From Strigamia acuminata (Eukaryota > Arthropoda > Chilopoda > Geophilomorpha > Linotaeniidae), in assembly GCA_949358305.1 (NCBI GenBank), contig OX442314.1, positions 13,943,060 through 14,007,059 of the forward strand: a DNA stretch of 64,000 nucleotides, read 5' to 3'. The translations under genes were made by a program, and so were the position numbers. This document shows positions 37,601-50,055 of this stretch, one piece after another. Position 1 is the stretch's first letter. Each line of letters starts with the position of its first letter. The notes beneath the pieces were generated by a model that had not been told where the DNA came from, ran no database searches, and was given only the letters and a program-made list of their open reading frames with translations.

Positions 37601-40600
37601 CCAGACATCCAACAAAAGCGGTACAAAACTCAGTAACAAATTCAAATGATATCGACCGATCCGATGCAAACTTTCGAATACAATTTTGCCAATTAATTTC
37701 ATCTTCTAATCCACTTGAACCTACAAAAATATACAATGTATTAAATTGTATTAAATTTGTATTAAATTAATACCAAAATCTGAATCGATCTTAAGATCAC
37801 TAATTTTTTTCTTCCACAAGACTTGCTTATGCAATGACATAAAGCGTTCTTGTTCTTGAGGAATATCCAAAAACTTGAAAATAAGGTAAGCTAAATCAGC
37901 AACGGGCTCGGTTTGTTCACAGTCATAGCTGAAACTAAAAGAAAATTATTAAAAATTTGACGATTTCTGATAGTTTTGTTTATCCCTAACTTTCTTAATG
38001 TTTTCTCTAATAAATCCTTCAAAATCTCTACTGGTAAACAAACGCCTAATCCCAATGCGAATTGCTTGTCTAAAGGTTTACGATTTAAAACATTTTTAAA
38101 CAAACTCGTGATCAAAAACTGGATCTTATAAACATCCTTCCAATGTCCATTCTCCAGTTTTTTCTGAAATTTAAAACAAACAAATTAATTAATTATCAAT
38201 TTAACGTTCAGCGTGGTTTGTCTTACTTCGTTGCATACATTGCTTTCCAAATAACCATTACATTCTGACGCTAGTTCGAGTGACAGCACAAGAGCTCCTT
38301 TAGATTGCAATAAGCCGCACGTGTGCTTGCTTAGTGTGATCATATCTGATTGATTTTTTTCATCGCTCTTATCCATTTGAAGAGTTGAAATTAACGACAA
38401 AACGGAATTCGTTAAAGAATCATCCGAATCGGCGATAATGAAAACCAACTCTTGATATAATCCACTTGTGTAAACATTTGTCTGAAATTTAAATTTAATT
38501 ACCGTAATTAATTAATTGACCTAAAAAATTATTTTTAAAAAATTTGTACTTCATTAGAACTCAATTGCACCAAAACTGATGCTAATTTCTGTATGAACAC
38601 GGATGTATTTAATTCTTCTGCTAGAAAAAGAAAAGAATATATACATAAAACACTACTTGTAGTCATGTGTAAAACCCTTGCCTTCTTTACTATGAATAAG
38701 ACTCAAAGTTATCAATTCGTGAACATCAAATAGAATCTGTTTTTCATCGGGAGTTGGTAAATTCATGTAAACAACACTTGCGAGTAGTTTACAGCAACAG
38801 TGTAGGAAATTATTGGAGTTTATATGTGAACAATCCAATTTTAAGTGTCTAGAAATAAAAATAAAATATAAAATAAAAGCACAATTAAAGTTTTACATTC
38901 GTATTTGCATACTGCAAAACTTCAATTGCTACTTCGCCATTTTTGTTGTCGATCGCTTCATTTATCAAACACTCTGCGACGTCTTCCAAATTTAGATTCA
39001 TTACTTGTCCTAATCTAATACAAAAAGTTCATTTACAAAATTTCGCTTTAAAATCGACTATTAATTCACGCAAACCGAAAAAGTGCATTAAGTTTTGTCC
39101 TGTCTACCCCATTAGTAAACATATTATTCATTTGTTGTTGAAAAGTGTTTTTGCAGTGCAAAGTTGATTCCAATTGGTCCACCGACAGATGAATGTCAAA
39201 TTCTGTCTAAAAAATTCAAAACATATTATAAATCTTACTAAATAATTTTAATACAAAACTTTTAGTACCTTTAATGCAATGATGCTCTCAAATTTTCCTC
39301 GTTGGATCTCAAACTCCTCAGTACTACACCGAACAGCCGTATACTTAATTACAGTTAAAGCTGCTTTAATGTTTTGAATTTCCTCACTTATCTACGAAAA
39401 AAAAACCAACGTAAAATCAATAAGCACAAAAATAAATATTTTTTTTGGTTTTTTTTTTTTACATTTTCAGAGAGATTAATTTCGTTGTTTGCATTTATCA
39501 AAAGGATTACATAGTTTACAAATCGATGGCAACACACGAGTAAGCTGCCTTGCGGTATAGTCCTCATAACAGATATAAAATCGTCCTCCTACAATAGAGA
39601 TAATTAACTTTCCTAAAAAAATATTTTTTTATAAATATTTAAACGACTTACGGAGGCGTTATTTACTAAATGCTGTAATTTAAAAAGATACACATCATTC
39701 TCGTTTATCATCCCATCACTTAATTTTGAAATTTCTAAAGCATCGGATAACGAGGTGGAACTCTTTTGCATCGCAATATATTGTGTGGTTTGCTAAATTA
39801 TCGATAAAACAATGCACTTAATTACACTTACACGTTATATGCGATCATAATTACCATAATAAGTTTTTTGTTTGACAAATTAAAATTTTTCAATCCATAT
39901 GGAATCAATATTTTTTTTACTTCAGCAAATCGAACTTGTTCTTTGATTTTCAAAACCCTTAAATATTAAAAAAAAAAATTAATTGCCTGTCTAAATTGTA
40001 TTTATATTATTTTTTTCAACCTACATTAAATGATTTAACGGCAAAGATTTTTCCACCAAATCTGTAACAGTTTCATTCCACGGAATTTCCGCACTTAAAA
40101 CCACAGCTAAAACAGCTTGACAAATACACTGCAAAAAAGAATGTTACAAATTGTTATTGTTCAATAGCCACAACAAATAATCACCTCATTGCTAAAAATA
40201 TTTTGGAAAATGGTTAGAATCCTTTCATTTACATAGACATGTTCCCAACTACTGGCGCACATGTAAGACAACATTTTCTGCAATAAAATACACGTAACAT
40301 TATAAAGCATTACCAAAATTAAAAAAAAACATCTCACTTCCAAATATGCCACAAGCAAAACATCCGTATTTAGACCAAATCTCTTTGCGAATGGTGCGAG
40401 ATAACCCGAAATAAATCCTGGCAAATTTGTATTTTCAAACACATCATCGAGCATTTGACAACACACTCCTGTTTTGTCTTGTTGGATCAAATTAGTGTAA
40501 CTTATATAGCATTTGTAATCATTCCATAACACCCGCAAATCTTCCAATTCCTCTTTAAAATTTGTCAAGAGTGTAACAGCACAGTTGTTTGCCTACAGTT

Positions 40601-43600
40601 AGTACAAAAAGGTTTAGAATAAATGTACACTTCTACAACAGCAAAATATGTGCACACTATTACCAAATTAACATTTATAACCATGAATTCAAAATTTAAA
40701 TTAAACGACTTTATGGTTGCCAATGCTTTTTCCGTAAAATCCAATGCTTTTGAAGGCCATTCTTCCTATAAATTATTCGTAAAAATTGAAAAATACCGTA
40801 AGCTTTGTAAACGAAATACCTTTTCACACAGTTCCAAATTTTTGCAGTACATAATTATCCACTCAGATAAAACAACCTGAAATATTTGTCTTTTGCAATT
40901 ATTTTTTCAAAGTACAAATAATAATAATACAATCTTTACCTGTGAGTCGGGTTTGCATTTCAGAATGCTTGGCACAATAGTGCTGAAAAAACACTTCATG
41001 TTTAAGTTCAAACTAACAACGTTTAGCAAAGTTTTAATGCAAGCATCTTGAATTATTTCGTCCTAAAAAAAACGCAATCAATTAATAAATTTATTAATTA
41101 ATTCCATTAAAAACCTCGTGTCTAAGCCACAGATTCATGGCCACTGCATCTTTGCCGTCTTGAAAATGTTTGAGAAACTCATTCCGCATGTTACAAGAGG
41201 AAAACGATTGCCATCTAGAACTAACAACATAAAACGAGATAAAACTCATGTTGTGTGTAAAAATAAATCTTTTTTACCTGAAGATCTCTTCTCCAAAAGT
41301 GAGTTGAAATGTTTGTAAACGATAAAAGATGCCGTTCAACTACATTACAAATTAAATTAGTTATTTTCATAGTGTTAGGTTCTGTTGATTAAAATAACTC
41401 ACCTGTACAATATCTTTATCCGCATTAACCTTTAATACAACAATGTTTTTAGAATTATTTTTACTTAGATTTCATTTAATTTTAAATTACTTTTAATCTA
41501 ACAGCTTGAAGAAACTTTGTGTGTAACTCTAAAGTTGGCATTATTAAATTACGACAACACTCCAGAAGTTGTATCGAATTCTAAAAAGAAAAAAATCAAA
41601 ATCAAAATAATGTTTTACTCAAAATTGCTTGATATTACATTTAAATGGGAAAGACAATTAAAGAGAGATGATTCTAGTTCGTCTGTGGTCTCCTTAGGCA
41701 GTGCGCAATACTTATCATACATTATGTCTTCAAAAATGCAATTCAGTTGAGTCCAGTAAATAACCTAAACCAAAAAAACATTACAATTTTTTTTTTTTTT
41801 TTACAAATTTAATATTCTGTCATACCTCTTTATCCAAATTAAACAAATCTGCAAACTGTGCAGCTTCTGTAAATTTTTTTTTCTTAAGAAGCCTAGAAAG
41901 CCTGTTAATAAATAAATGTTTTAAGTAAAGAATTCAAAATAAAATAAATTAATGTTTCACACACTTAGCTTCTGGTTGCATTTCTTGAACACATTTTATT
42001 TTTACACTTGTTATAAGATTCACTTCGGATGGCCTTCCATAAAAAACAAAACAATATTATATACTATAAAAATAACTCAAAAAAGAATACTCACTTTTGT
42101 GAGTCAGAAATACCCTCCATTATAAATAAGTTTTCCTAAGATTAAACCAATATAAAATTAACATTTTAAATTTGATTTAACAACTAGTGTATTGTACTGA
42201 CTTGCTGCGCAGACATTCGCACGAATGAAGAATATTCCGACAACTTTGCGGTGTAAACAATTTCAAAGGTGGGAAAATTGAACATCTGTAACTCAGAGCC
42301 ATGTTCACCCGGCAAAGTCAGAATCAACAACTTATCAGTTTCTCTTTCCAATTTGGTTCTAAAATATATTTATCATTATAATTTTAATTTAATATTACAG
42401 TTATCTCTAATACCTGTTAGACTCCCAAAACATAAAATCATTAACTTTCATATGAAACCACGATTTAATCACTACCAACGACCGTGAGCACAAAAAATGC
42501 AAAATATTCTAAAAAATAAAAAAAAATCAGACAGTAAATATTGTAAAAGTGATTATAGCTGAAATTCTTCTCACATCAGAATCCAGTACAATTATATAAC
42601 GACCATCATTTGAAAACTCCGCTTTCAGTAAAAAAGTGCCTAAAATAATTAAAAAAACATATGATTATATTTTATGTTTAAATAACAAAAAAAAATCGTG
42701 AACCATTAAAAACATCACTATCAAGAACTTGCTGTGGTCCAGACTCGTTTATTATTTTCAGCACAGCGCCGCCTGAACCTGATAGCAAAACTGAAAAATT
42801 CTTATTGATATCTGTGTAGGCATTGCAATGGCTAATTAAAAATCCATCTATAAAATCAGATAAGGAATCCGAAATCTCAATTTGATCACATAATTCCTGC
42901 GCTTGTATCACGTCGCCTTCCTTTAGAGCTAAAGATAATAAGAAATGAATAAACTTTAGATTCGGTAACAAATACCGGGAGAAAATTATTTCTCGTTTAC
43001 CTTTGCTTAATTTATCGAGATCAATATTTAAAATTTTATAAACGAAATTATTTGAACTGCATATTAATGCTTCATGCAATCCATTACAATTCGAAAACGC
43101 AATTTCTTTAAAGCCCGTGTTAAACATGGTCTGCAATCAAATGAAATTATGATTAGAGTGTATTTAATAATTTTGTTTCCAACTTACTCGTGATAAAACA
43201 GTTTTAATTACTGGGATAAAAATTAATTTCAGTTGTCCGTTTGATTCTCCGATTAAAATGAAATCCCCACTGACAGCAAAGCAATCGATATTTGAATCTA
43301 TAAACACAAATTTTTATAAATAAACAAAATTAATTTAATTTAAAAACAAATACCTGCGCGTAAAGACAACTTTAAGTCGCAATAATTGTCAGCAAAAATG
43401 AAGAAATTACTATTAATCGCAACGCAGATCTCTTCGCCGTTTTTAACGGCCTTTATGTTTGGATTTTGGATAACCTACAATCAGCAGTTAGTTACTTAAA
43501 GTGTATGGTTTTATGACAATTTAAAACGTACCGGACCATTTACACTGACAGTTGCAATGGTTTGCATTTCGTACATGCAATCATATTTACATAGCCCGAA

Positions 43601-43687
43601 AGTTTTTGTTATTGTATCTTCATTGTAGATAAACTCAATATCGTCCCATGAAGATCCATTAATCGCTGCCTCATCGTCTTCAGCCAT
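34700..43687 (-). CDS. KNTC1: Kinetochore-associated protein Rod (RZZ complex)
   Basis: Largest subunit of the Rod-Zwilch-ZW10 complex, which recruits dynein and Mad1-Mad2 to unattached kinetochores for the spindle checkpoint. About 30 short exons on the minus strand with introns of about 50-90 bp. Exon 1 is 43532-43687 (starts MAEDDEAAIN, then SSWDDIEFIYNEDT like vertebrate WNDIELLTNDDT) and exon 2 is 43354-43474. N-terminal propeller segments include CFAVSGDFILIGESNGQLKL. The helical-repeat core is recognisable (EVIYWTQLNCIFEDIM). Near 36.0-36.1 kb VIEEIAKIHEINHGEIEMKL and at 35.7-35.9 kb AIYILQHLPNEQCVLYLLAK and YNALKCLAAIADPVDIQRY match the Rod C-terminal region. The last exon ends SSVKQFSEQ, TGA at 34700-34702. 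I did not assemble every exon; expected size is near 2,000-2,200 residues. No disabling stop was noticed in the exons I read. Confidence 0.88.
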
Positions 43688-43885
43688 TTAAAATTATCAT
43701 AAAGAACTTGAAGTCTTCACAAACTCGGGTCTCAGGAACCCGTTATTGAAGTTAGCGCCCAACCACACAAAGCCAATAGATGTCGCTCGTGGTCGCTACG
43801 TAGTCATCATTTTATTTATTTTTAAATTTTTCAAAAATTGTAAATTAATTTATTTATGCAAAAATTTAGAAAAGTGAATTCAATG

Positions 43886-44155
43886 CTGGTGCTGGCAAAG
43901 AAGGTAAAACCACATCGTTCGATGTCTGACAGCTTTCAGCTGACGTTCCTGGCTCGGACAACATTCCGTCCACCCTAGGACCCAGGAGACATCGTAAGAA
44001 TATATCCCGAGTCCTAAGACAGAAGCTAAAAAGTAAATAATCAATAAAAAAAAGAATGCCGATACGTAACGAATAAAACCAAAAATTTTCATACTTTTAT
44101 CTAGAAATGGTTCAACATCACGATTTCCATGCACGTGTGTCTCACGAAATATGAT
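43886..44155 (-). pseudogene. Decayed partial copy of two ZNF839-like exons
   Basis: Read on the minus strand, 44090-44155 (HVHGNRDVEPFLDKS) resembles the end of the zinc-finger exon at 46948-47091 (YPGHGNVDDIEPEMAGS), and 43886-43975 (VDGMLSEPGTSAESCQTSND) closely resembles the start of the next exon at 46686-46885 (VDGMLSGPGTPAESSQASND). An intron-like spacer of about 115 bp separates them, where the parent has 62 bp, so this was a DNA-level copy, not a retrocopy. The zinc-finger cysteines and the rest of the gene are absent. It lies 1.1 kb downstream of the parent's stop codon. Confidence 0.75.
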
Positions 44156-45303
44156 CTTTTCAATTTTGGTACTAAAAATTTGACACATGAAAATTGTTTG
44201 TGTATACAGTAGTAGCAAATCAAGATAGACATTATTTTCCAAAAACAAAGTTGTAGCAGAGGAGCATCATTTATTTAGTTTAATAAAAATGTTGAAAAAT
44301 TGAAAAGAATGTTTTCTCAATCAATCAAAACTGTATTTTCAAATTTTTGTAGTTAATTAAACCTGTCACACTTGTGCATAAAATATAACAAAACCTGCGC
44401 CAGGATCTGTACACCGGGTAATTTCAATAAAGAAGTGACAGATTACATACATTTAGACCAAGTTAATTATGTTGAAAAGGCAAGGAAATCAAAATGTTTT
44501 AGGTAAAATCCAAAAAAGTATTTCTTAAATTTTTAGAAATAAATATCCAAACGATGACAACGCACGAGTAGTCAATTTGGTGATACATTCTCAAAAAGAA
44601 ATAAAAAATCATCCTCCCATGTTAAGAGATAAATTTGTTATATTTCCTACAAGTTTTTTGTTTGACAGTAGTTGTCATTTTTATTTATTTTCAAATTTAT
44701 ATTAAAATATTCCAAACTTGAAAAGAAAACTTGAAGATACGATTATGGGAAATAAATGATTTATTGTAAAGAAAAGCAGTGACTACTTACAGTTTCTTTT
44801 GTTTTTGTTAAAAAAAGATTACATGCGTATTTTTGAAGTACAAATGACTTTGCATTGCTACAGTCTATATGCTTTGCTACAAATAATGACACAAATTTCA
44901 GCGCATGATTAGTTTTACAACTTTTTTTTTGTTTTTTTTGTTTAAATAGTAATGAAATTATGAAATAATGAAACTTTGTTAATGATGTGAACTTCTTACA
45001 TTTGCATATGTTAATATTTTAATTTTAGAATTTGGTTCTGGCGTCACATTTAATGAGTCGGTACAATACAACGATAATCACGCCTCACCCATCTACTAAA
45101 TTCAGTAGACAAACACATCACTTTAAAAAATCCCGGTAATTTAAAACAGAACAAAATACAAAACAAAAATTCATTAATTGCTTTTCAACTCCAAATACAA
45201 TACCAGAAATAGTTAGCGCGTGACAACAAAACTAAATTTTACAAGAAATAAATCAAAAAAACCCTTCAATAGTCGCTTCAAAGTGGACAATAATTTTTTC
45301 TTT
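44156..45303. other. ZNF839-like 3' UTR and flank
   Basis: AT-rich, no recognised gene. Homology to the parent's coding exons stops at the fragment on the left. Confidence 0.5.
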
Positions 45304-48163
45304 TTAGGACTGCGGTTCTGAGTCCATAGCCAAGAGAGCCTCGACAGTTTCCAGCGGAAAGCTTTGATCGGATGGCAATTGAACAGTGGTGGTCGTACCA
45401 TCTCCATTTTGAACAATAACTACATTTTGTGGCATGATATTAGTCGTGTACTCCGGCAACTCGGCCAAGCCTTCTAACTGGCTGTTACTTAACACGTGTC
45501 CCTCGGGTATCATAACTTGCCTCACCACCTCTCCGTCCTCGTTCCTATGACACAATACTTGGCCGATAATAGTTTGACCGTTGGCGTCTTGCAGAGTTAT
45601 GTATTGCGAGTTCCCACTTTCACTAAGATTAATTAATTTACTGCTTTCGGCGTCGGCTAAAAATATTCGAGTCGAATTTTCATTATCCAATTCGGCTTCA
45701 GAACTTTTCTCAGCCTTAACGTCCTGCGTGAACTCAGTTAATATTTGATTGTTTTCGGTCGCCTCCTCAATGTTACTCGGATTAATAAATGCGGTCTCAA
45801 CAACTTCAGTCATGTTCCCTATATTTTCGAACTCTTGAGGTTTATCGTTCATCACAACCTTCTCCTCGACGGTCTCGGAAGGCAACGGCTGAGTTTCTAC
45901 GTTTTCGGTCGCCACATCGGGTCTGTCTTGGAACCCATTATTGCTGTTAGTCGTCGTTGCAATCTGAACAAAGTCTAGCGAATCTTCTTGCGACTCTTGC
46001 AGAATCTCCATCGGCAGCAGATTGATATTTGTCTCGTTTATGTCGGACGCTTTTGCTTCGTTTTCTGCATTCGAGCTGATTCGTCGTCGTTTCATCGGTG
46101 ATGACACTACAATGTCTTCGGCCGCTACGACCTCGATGGTTCTACGAGTTGCGTGAGTCCGTTTAATCTCCGTCGGATCTGTGGTCAGCATCTTATATCG
46201 AAATACCGGAACTTCGGGCTTCTGCATTTCCTTAACATTATATTGTCCAACAGATAATCCCAGCATTCCGGCCAGATGATTATTTGTCAACTAGAAAGAG
46301 AAGTTTAAAAAAAATTTGAACAAAAAAATTGATAAAACTTAAAAATAAAACGCAAAACCTCGTAGTTTGAATTAATAGTATTGTCGTTGGCTTCGGCCGG
46401 GTCTTCAGGTACCAGTGTCATATATTCTTGCGCAACATTTTGTGCTTGTTTAATTAAAGATTCGAGTTCTTTACATATATCTGGAATCGAGGTTCGAGTG
46501 GGCGATCCCTTTTCGCATTTCATCAGTAAAAATTCCCAGACACTGACAACTTCGGCCAATCGAGGCAACACGGTCTCCATTAATTCTTCATTTTCACAAT
46601 GCTTAATTAACTGAAATAAAAAATAATAAAAAAAATATTTATTTGTGTTTAAAAAAAAAGAAAATTCGAATTTATTTCGTTTTACTTCTTCTAATTTCGC
46701 CTTCCGACGCAAAGACGCAATTTCGTGACTACTCGGTCGTCCTCTACCGCGTTTCGCCGGCATTGGAGTAGATGTAATCATTGTCGGTGTTGACGATGAA
46801 GGCAAAATCGCATCATTCGATGCCTGACTGCTTTCGGCCGGTGTTCCTGGCCCGGACAACATCCCATCCACCGACGCAGTGGAAGCTAAATAAAAAATAT
46901 TTTAAAAATTAATTCCAATTCAAAACAAAAAGCAAACAATTCCGTACTTCCGGCCATTTCTGGTTCAATATCATCGACATTTCCGTGCCCGGGATACAAT
47001 CTGTAATGACGTGAAAGTCCTCCACGGCCAATATACGATTTATCGCAACTACCGCATCGATATCGACGCGACTTGGACGTGCTCACCCCACCTAAAAACA
47101 AATAAAAATAAATAAAAAATAAATAAAAAACAATTTAAAATTTTTTCGTCCAATTAATTGAACCTGTAGTCGCAGCGGAAGACGTGGAGCTTCTCGATCC
47201 ATCATCCTCACCACTGACGTGATAATCCGAATAACCTCCATCCGAATCGTCGTACGGCTCGTCGTCAAAATCCAAATAATGAATCCGTTTATAATCCTTC
47301 ACCATATGTTTCGGCGGCTTCGATATCCGTCCTGACCTCGTCCTGGGCCTGTGCTTCTTCTTCTCCTCTTTCTCCTCGCGCGACATCTCCGGCACGTCCG
47401 TCTTCTCTTCAACATCTTCGAACCTTCTTCCCCACGGCTTCCTCGGTCTCCCTCGTCCCTTCACGATGCTCGTCGCGGCGGCCTGTACTTTAACTGCAGT
47501 CGCTGTGGTTACATTTTTCGACTTATTATTTAAATCAGACGGATATATAATGCGATAAACAATACGAGTATTGGTCGCAGCGTTGTACAAAACACTGGTG
47601 GATCCGTTCGGTGAGAGTTGAGAGAGCTGTTGCTGCTGCTGCAACACTTGTGCAATTTGCTGCAACTGCTCCTGCGACAACATTTGCGTCGAGTGATATG
47701 TGTTGCCTTGCTGTATGATTTGAATTGGGTTTTGACTCGAGCCGATCGGAGCTGCTAAGGTGGTGGTGGTGGTGGAAGTGGTCGCATTTGTCGCGGTTCG
47801 TGGAGTCGTTGCGAATACGCGCACGGTCCCGGGCGCGGCGCTCGTCGATGTCACCGTATTGTTGACATTGGTGGCCGCGTCGGGCTCGCCTTCCTCCAAA
47901 CCTTCGTCCATTTCCTCGTCGGGCTCGCCGTCGCCAACTCCGTCCACACGATTCGGATCTCCATGGACAACGGCGACTGCATTTTCCACGTTTTCGTATT
48001 CAATGTTGGTTTGCGGGTCGAATTCTTCGGAAGCCTCTTGTAACGCTTGTTGTAAGATGTCAGCACTAACGGATCCGTCTTCATCTTTGCTTTCCGTTAC
48101 GAGAACAGTATCTGGCGCCAAGGTACCCTCGACCATGAGGACTTGTTGTGATTCGACCGCCAT
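45304..48163 (-). CDS. ZNF839-like single zinc-finger nuclear protein
   Basis: Five exons: 47164-48163, 46948-47091, 46686-46885, 46359-46610, 45304-46290, phases consistent, 860 residues. The first exon encodes an acidic N-terminal part, Gln- and Thr-rich stretches, an AT-hook-like GRGRPRKPWGRRF, and the conserved block RSGRISKPPKHMVKDYKRIH. The second exon carries one C2H2-type finger, YRCGSCDKSYIGRGGLSRHY, followed by RLYPGHG. The third has a second hook-like GRGRPSSHEI, the fourth a helical LPRLAEVVSVWEFLLMKCEK region, and the fifth a long acidic, glutamine/threonine-containing C-terminal part with an NLS-like SPMKRRRISS. The KPPKHMVKDYKR block together with a single finger in this order is what I associate with ZNF839; the function of that family is poorly known. 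A nuclear, DNA-binding role is inferred. Confidence 0.7.
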
Positions 48164-48898
48164 ATTGAGACGCGATCGGTGGATTTGTTTGTTACGTTCA
48201 AATCTTTTAAAAATTAATTATACTTTTACCATGGAGGATAAAAGTAAAGTGAAGAAAAATTTAACGAAATAAGTATAACTTCCCCAATCAACGCGCAGCC
48301 TTCGAACTACGTCACGTCTTTCTTTGACGTGAAAAGTGAAGGTGGTGCAGTAGATGTTTCCGGAAATGGACGCGAGGTAACGGGTCGATCGACGTTGGGT
48401 ATTGGCGCCCTCATGTGAGCAAAATTGGAATTTAAATTTGAAAATAAAACTACGGTAGGCTAGAATGGACATTACTTTTAGGTTTCAAAAATGCGATTTA
48501 ATCGAATTTAATCCAGCATAGAGTGTAATTATTCACACAAAACAGAATTACTCAATCAAACAACGATAAATTTAACGAAAATAAATACTCTGGAATTATT
48601 TTTAGGCCGGATTTAATTTTAATATGAGAAAAACAAATCAACATCAAATGTTGATAAAGTACATCTTCATTCTTCAATATTTATCTCATCGGTTTCTTTT
48701 TGTCCATGTTTGACATGGCGCAAATAAAATGAATGAAATAAAAAAAAACACGATACGTGACTGCACATGACCCGAGGTGCGAATTCCCCCGAGACCCAAG
48801 GCCACGACCCACATGGATATGGGGGAACAAAAAGACTCGGGGGAATGAAAACAAAAACAAAAACAAAAACAAAAACAAAAAAGGCAATTTATTTTATT
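48164..48898. other. Promoter region of the ZNF839-like gene and downstream flank
   Basis: The part next to 48163 should be the ZNF839-like promoter and 5' UTR. A perfect (AAAAAC)n tract lies at about 48849-48880, just 3' of the neighbouring small gene's stop codon. Confidence 0.5.
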
Positions 48899-49511
48899 TT
48901 ATTTCTTTTTCATCACAGTTTTATTATTCTTAATGTCCGATTTTTCCGTAACTATGTTTCCAACAGGAAAAGTCTTTTTTGTGGTGTTAATTTTGCTTAT
49001 TACGGAATTTGGTGGTTTCTGAGTGCTCCTAAACGTGGGTAAACTTTTAATTGTGGTATTACGTTTCACTGGTAAAGTTACTGGTTTTGTCACATTAGAT
49101 GTCTTTACTGCTGGTTTTGGTTTCATCACACCAGTAACATTCTTTGTAGGAAGTTTCACTGTATTAACCGGTTTCCGAGTTGGTTTATTTTTTGAAGGAA
49201 TCGAGATAAATCCTTCCATTTCAGGAGAAAATTCTTTCCAGCCATGATGAGTTTCATTCACAGTACTCCATACCTTAACTTCGGCAGCCCAGGATCCGTA
49301 TGTTAAATTTAATTCGTTCTCCTGAGATCGAACTGCTGTTGCTAAAATTTAAACATTTAACATCACGTCATGCTTGACAACTTTCAAATAAATTCTTACC
49401 AGAAGCAACAAATTTTCCATCAAAAATCAAAACAGCAAAAACTAGTGGAACACATGCACAAAAATTCCGGATAATTGAATTCCGGTATTCTAAACTCCTA
49501 AAATAAACCAT
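48899..49511 (-). CDS. Small membrane-anchored or secreted, Lys/Thr/Pro-rich N-glycosylated protein (unrecognised)
   Basis: Two exons, 49400-49511 and 48899-49341, joined in phase, encode 184 residues. I do not recognise the family. Residues about 18-33 are hydrophobic (CACVPLVFAVLIF), suitable as a signal anchor or long signal peptide. The rest is hydrophilic and strongly basic, rich in Lys, Thr, Pro and Val, with at least six N-glycosylation sequons (NLT, NET, NVT twice, NTT twice). A short conserved-looking segment SWAAEVKVWSTVNETHHGW precedes the low-complexity tail, which ends in KKK and stop. The start ATG is the first in frame. It is transcribed away from the secreted-protein gene at 50056. 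A surface or matrix role is inference from composition only. Confidence 0.6.
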
Positions 49512-50055
49512 ACCGCGTGTATGTAACAAAAACCATTAACCTAATGATGCTTATCTGTGTTGGGCGTATATCTACCTTTACCTACGCAATTGATAACGCT
49601 TATCATACGTCTGAAATGATGATGCGGTAACACGTTATCTATTTATTTTAGATTGTGAAATTTTCGAGTAAAAATTAAAAAAAATAAAGTGAATTAATAA
49701 AAATCCTCGTCCTTATTTTCCATGTTAACAAAACACATATACGGGTGAGCAATGTTGCGAGCAGAGTTTTTGTGCGTCGCTGATCAAGACTTGCTTCTTG
49801 GAGTGATTGAGCAGGAAGTTAGGGGAAATGACCGCTGGTCAAAACTTGCACTTACGCTTGCACTTGCTCAGTCAGACCCAAAGACTCGGTCTGAGACAGT
49901 GGGCCATGTCCCCAAGAAAACATTATTTGGATTTCAGTTCCATTATGACGAATTTATTGACAAAATAAGCGATTTGAAAGAAAGTAAGTTTAATCAAAAA
50001 TTATATTTATTCTTCTTTCTTTTCTTTTAAATGTTTTCTCCAATTATTTTACAGC
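49512..50055. other. Divergent intergenic region with a possible 5' exon at 49752-49981
   Basis: Lies between two divergently transcribed unrecognised genes. The stretch 49752-49981 is one open frame (starts MLRAEFLCVADQDLL) ending at a GTAAGT donor, and an acceptor (TTTTACAG) lies 1 base before the ATG region of the next gene. Joining the two gives a stop codon at once, so this may be a 5' UTR exon with an upstream ORF, or a separate small protein. Confidence 0.4.

Noticed and set aside
47760-48272. 170-codon plus-strand frame opposite the ZNF839-like first exon
   Set aside because: Antisense shadow caused by Thr/Ala/Glu-rich codons on the coding strand.
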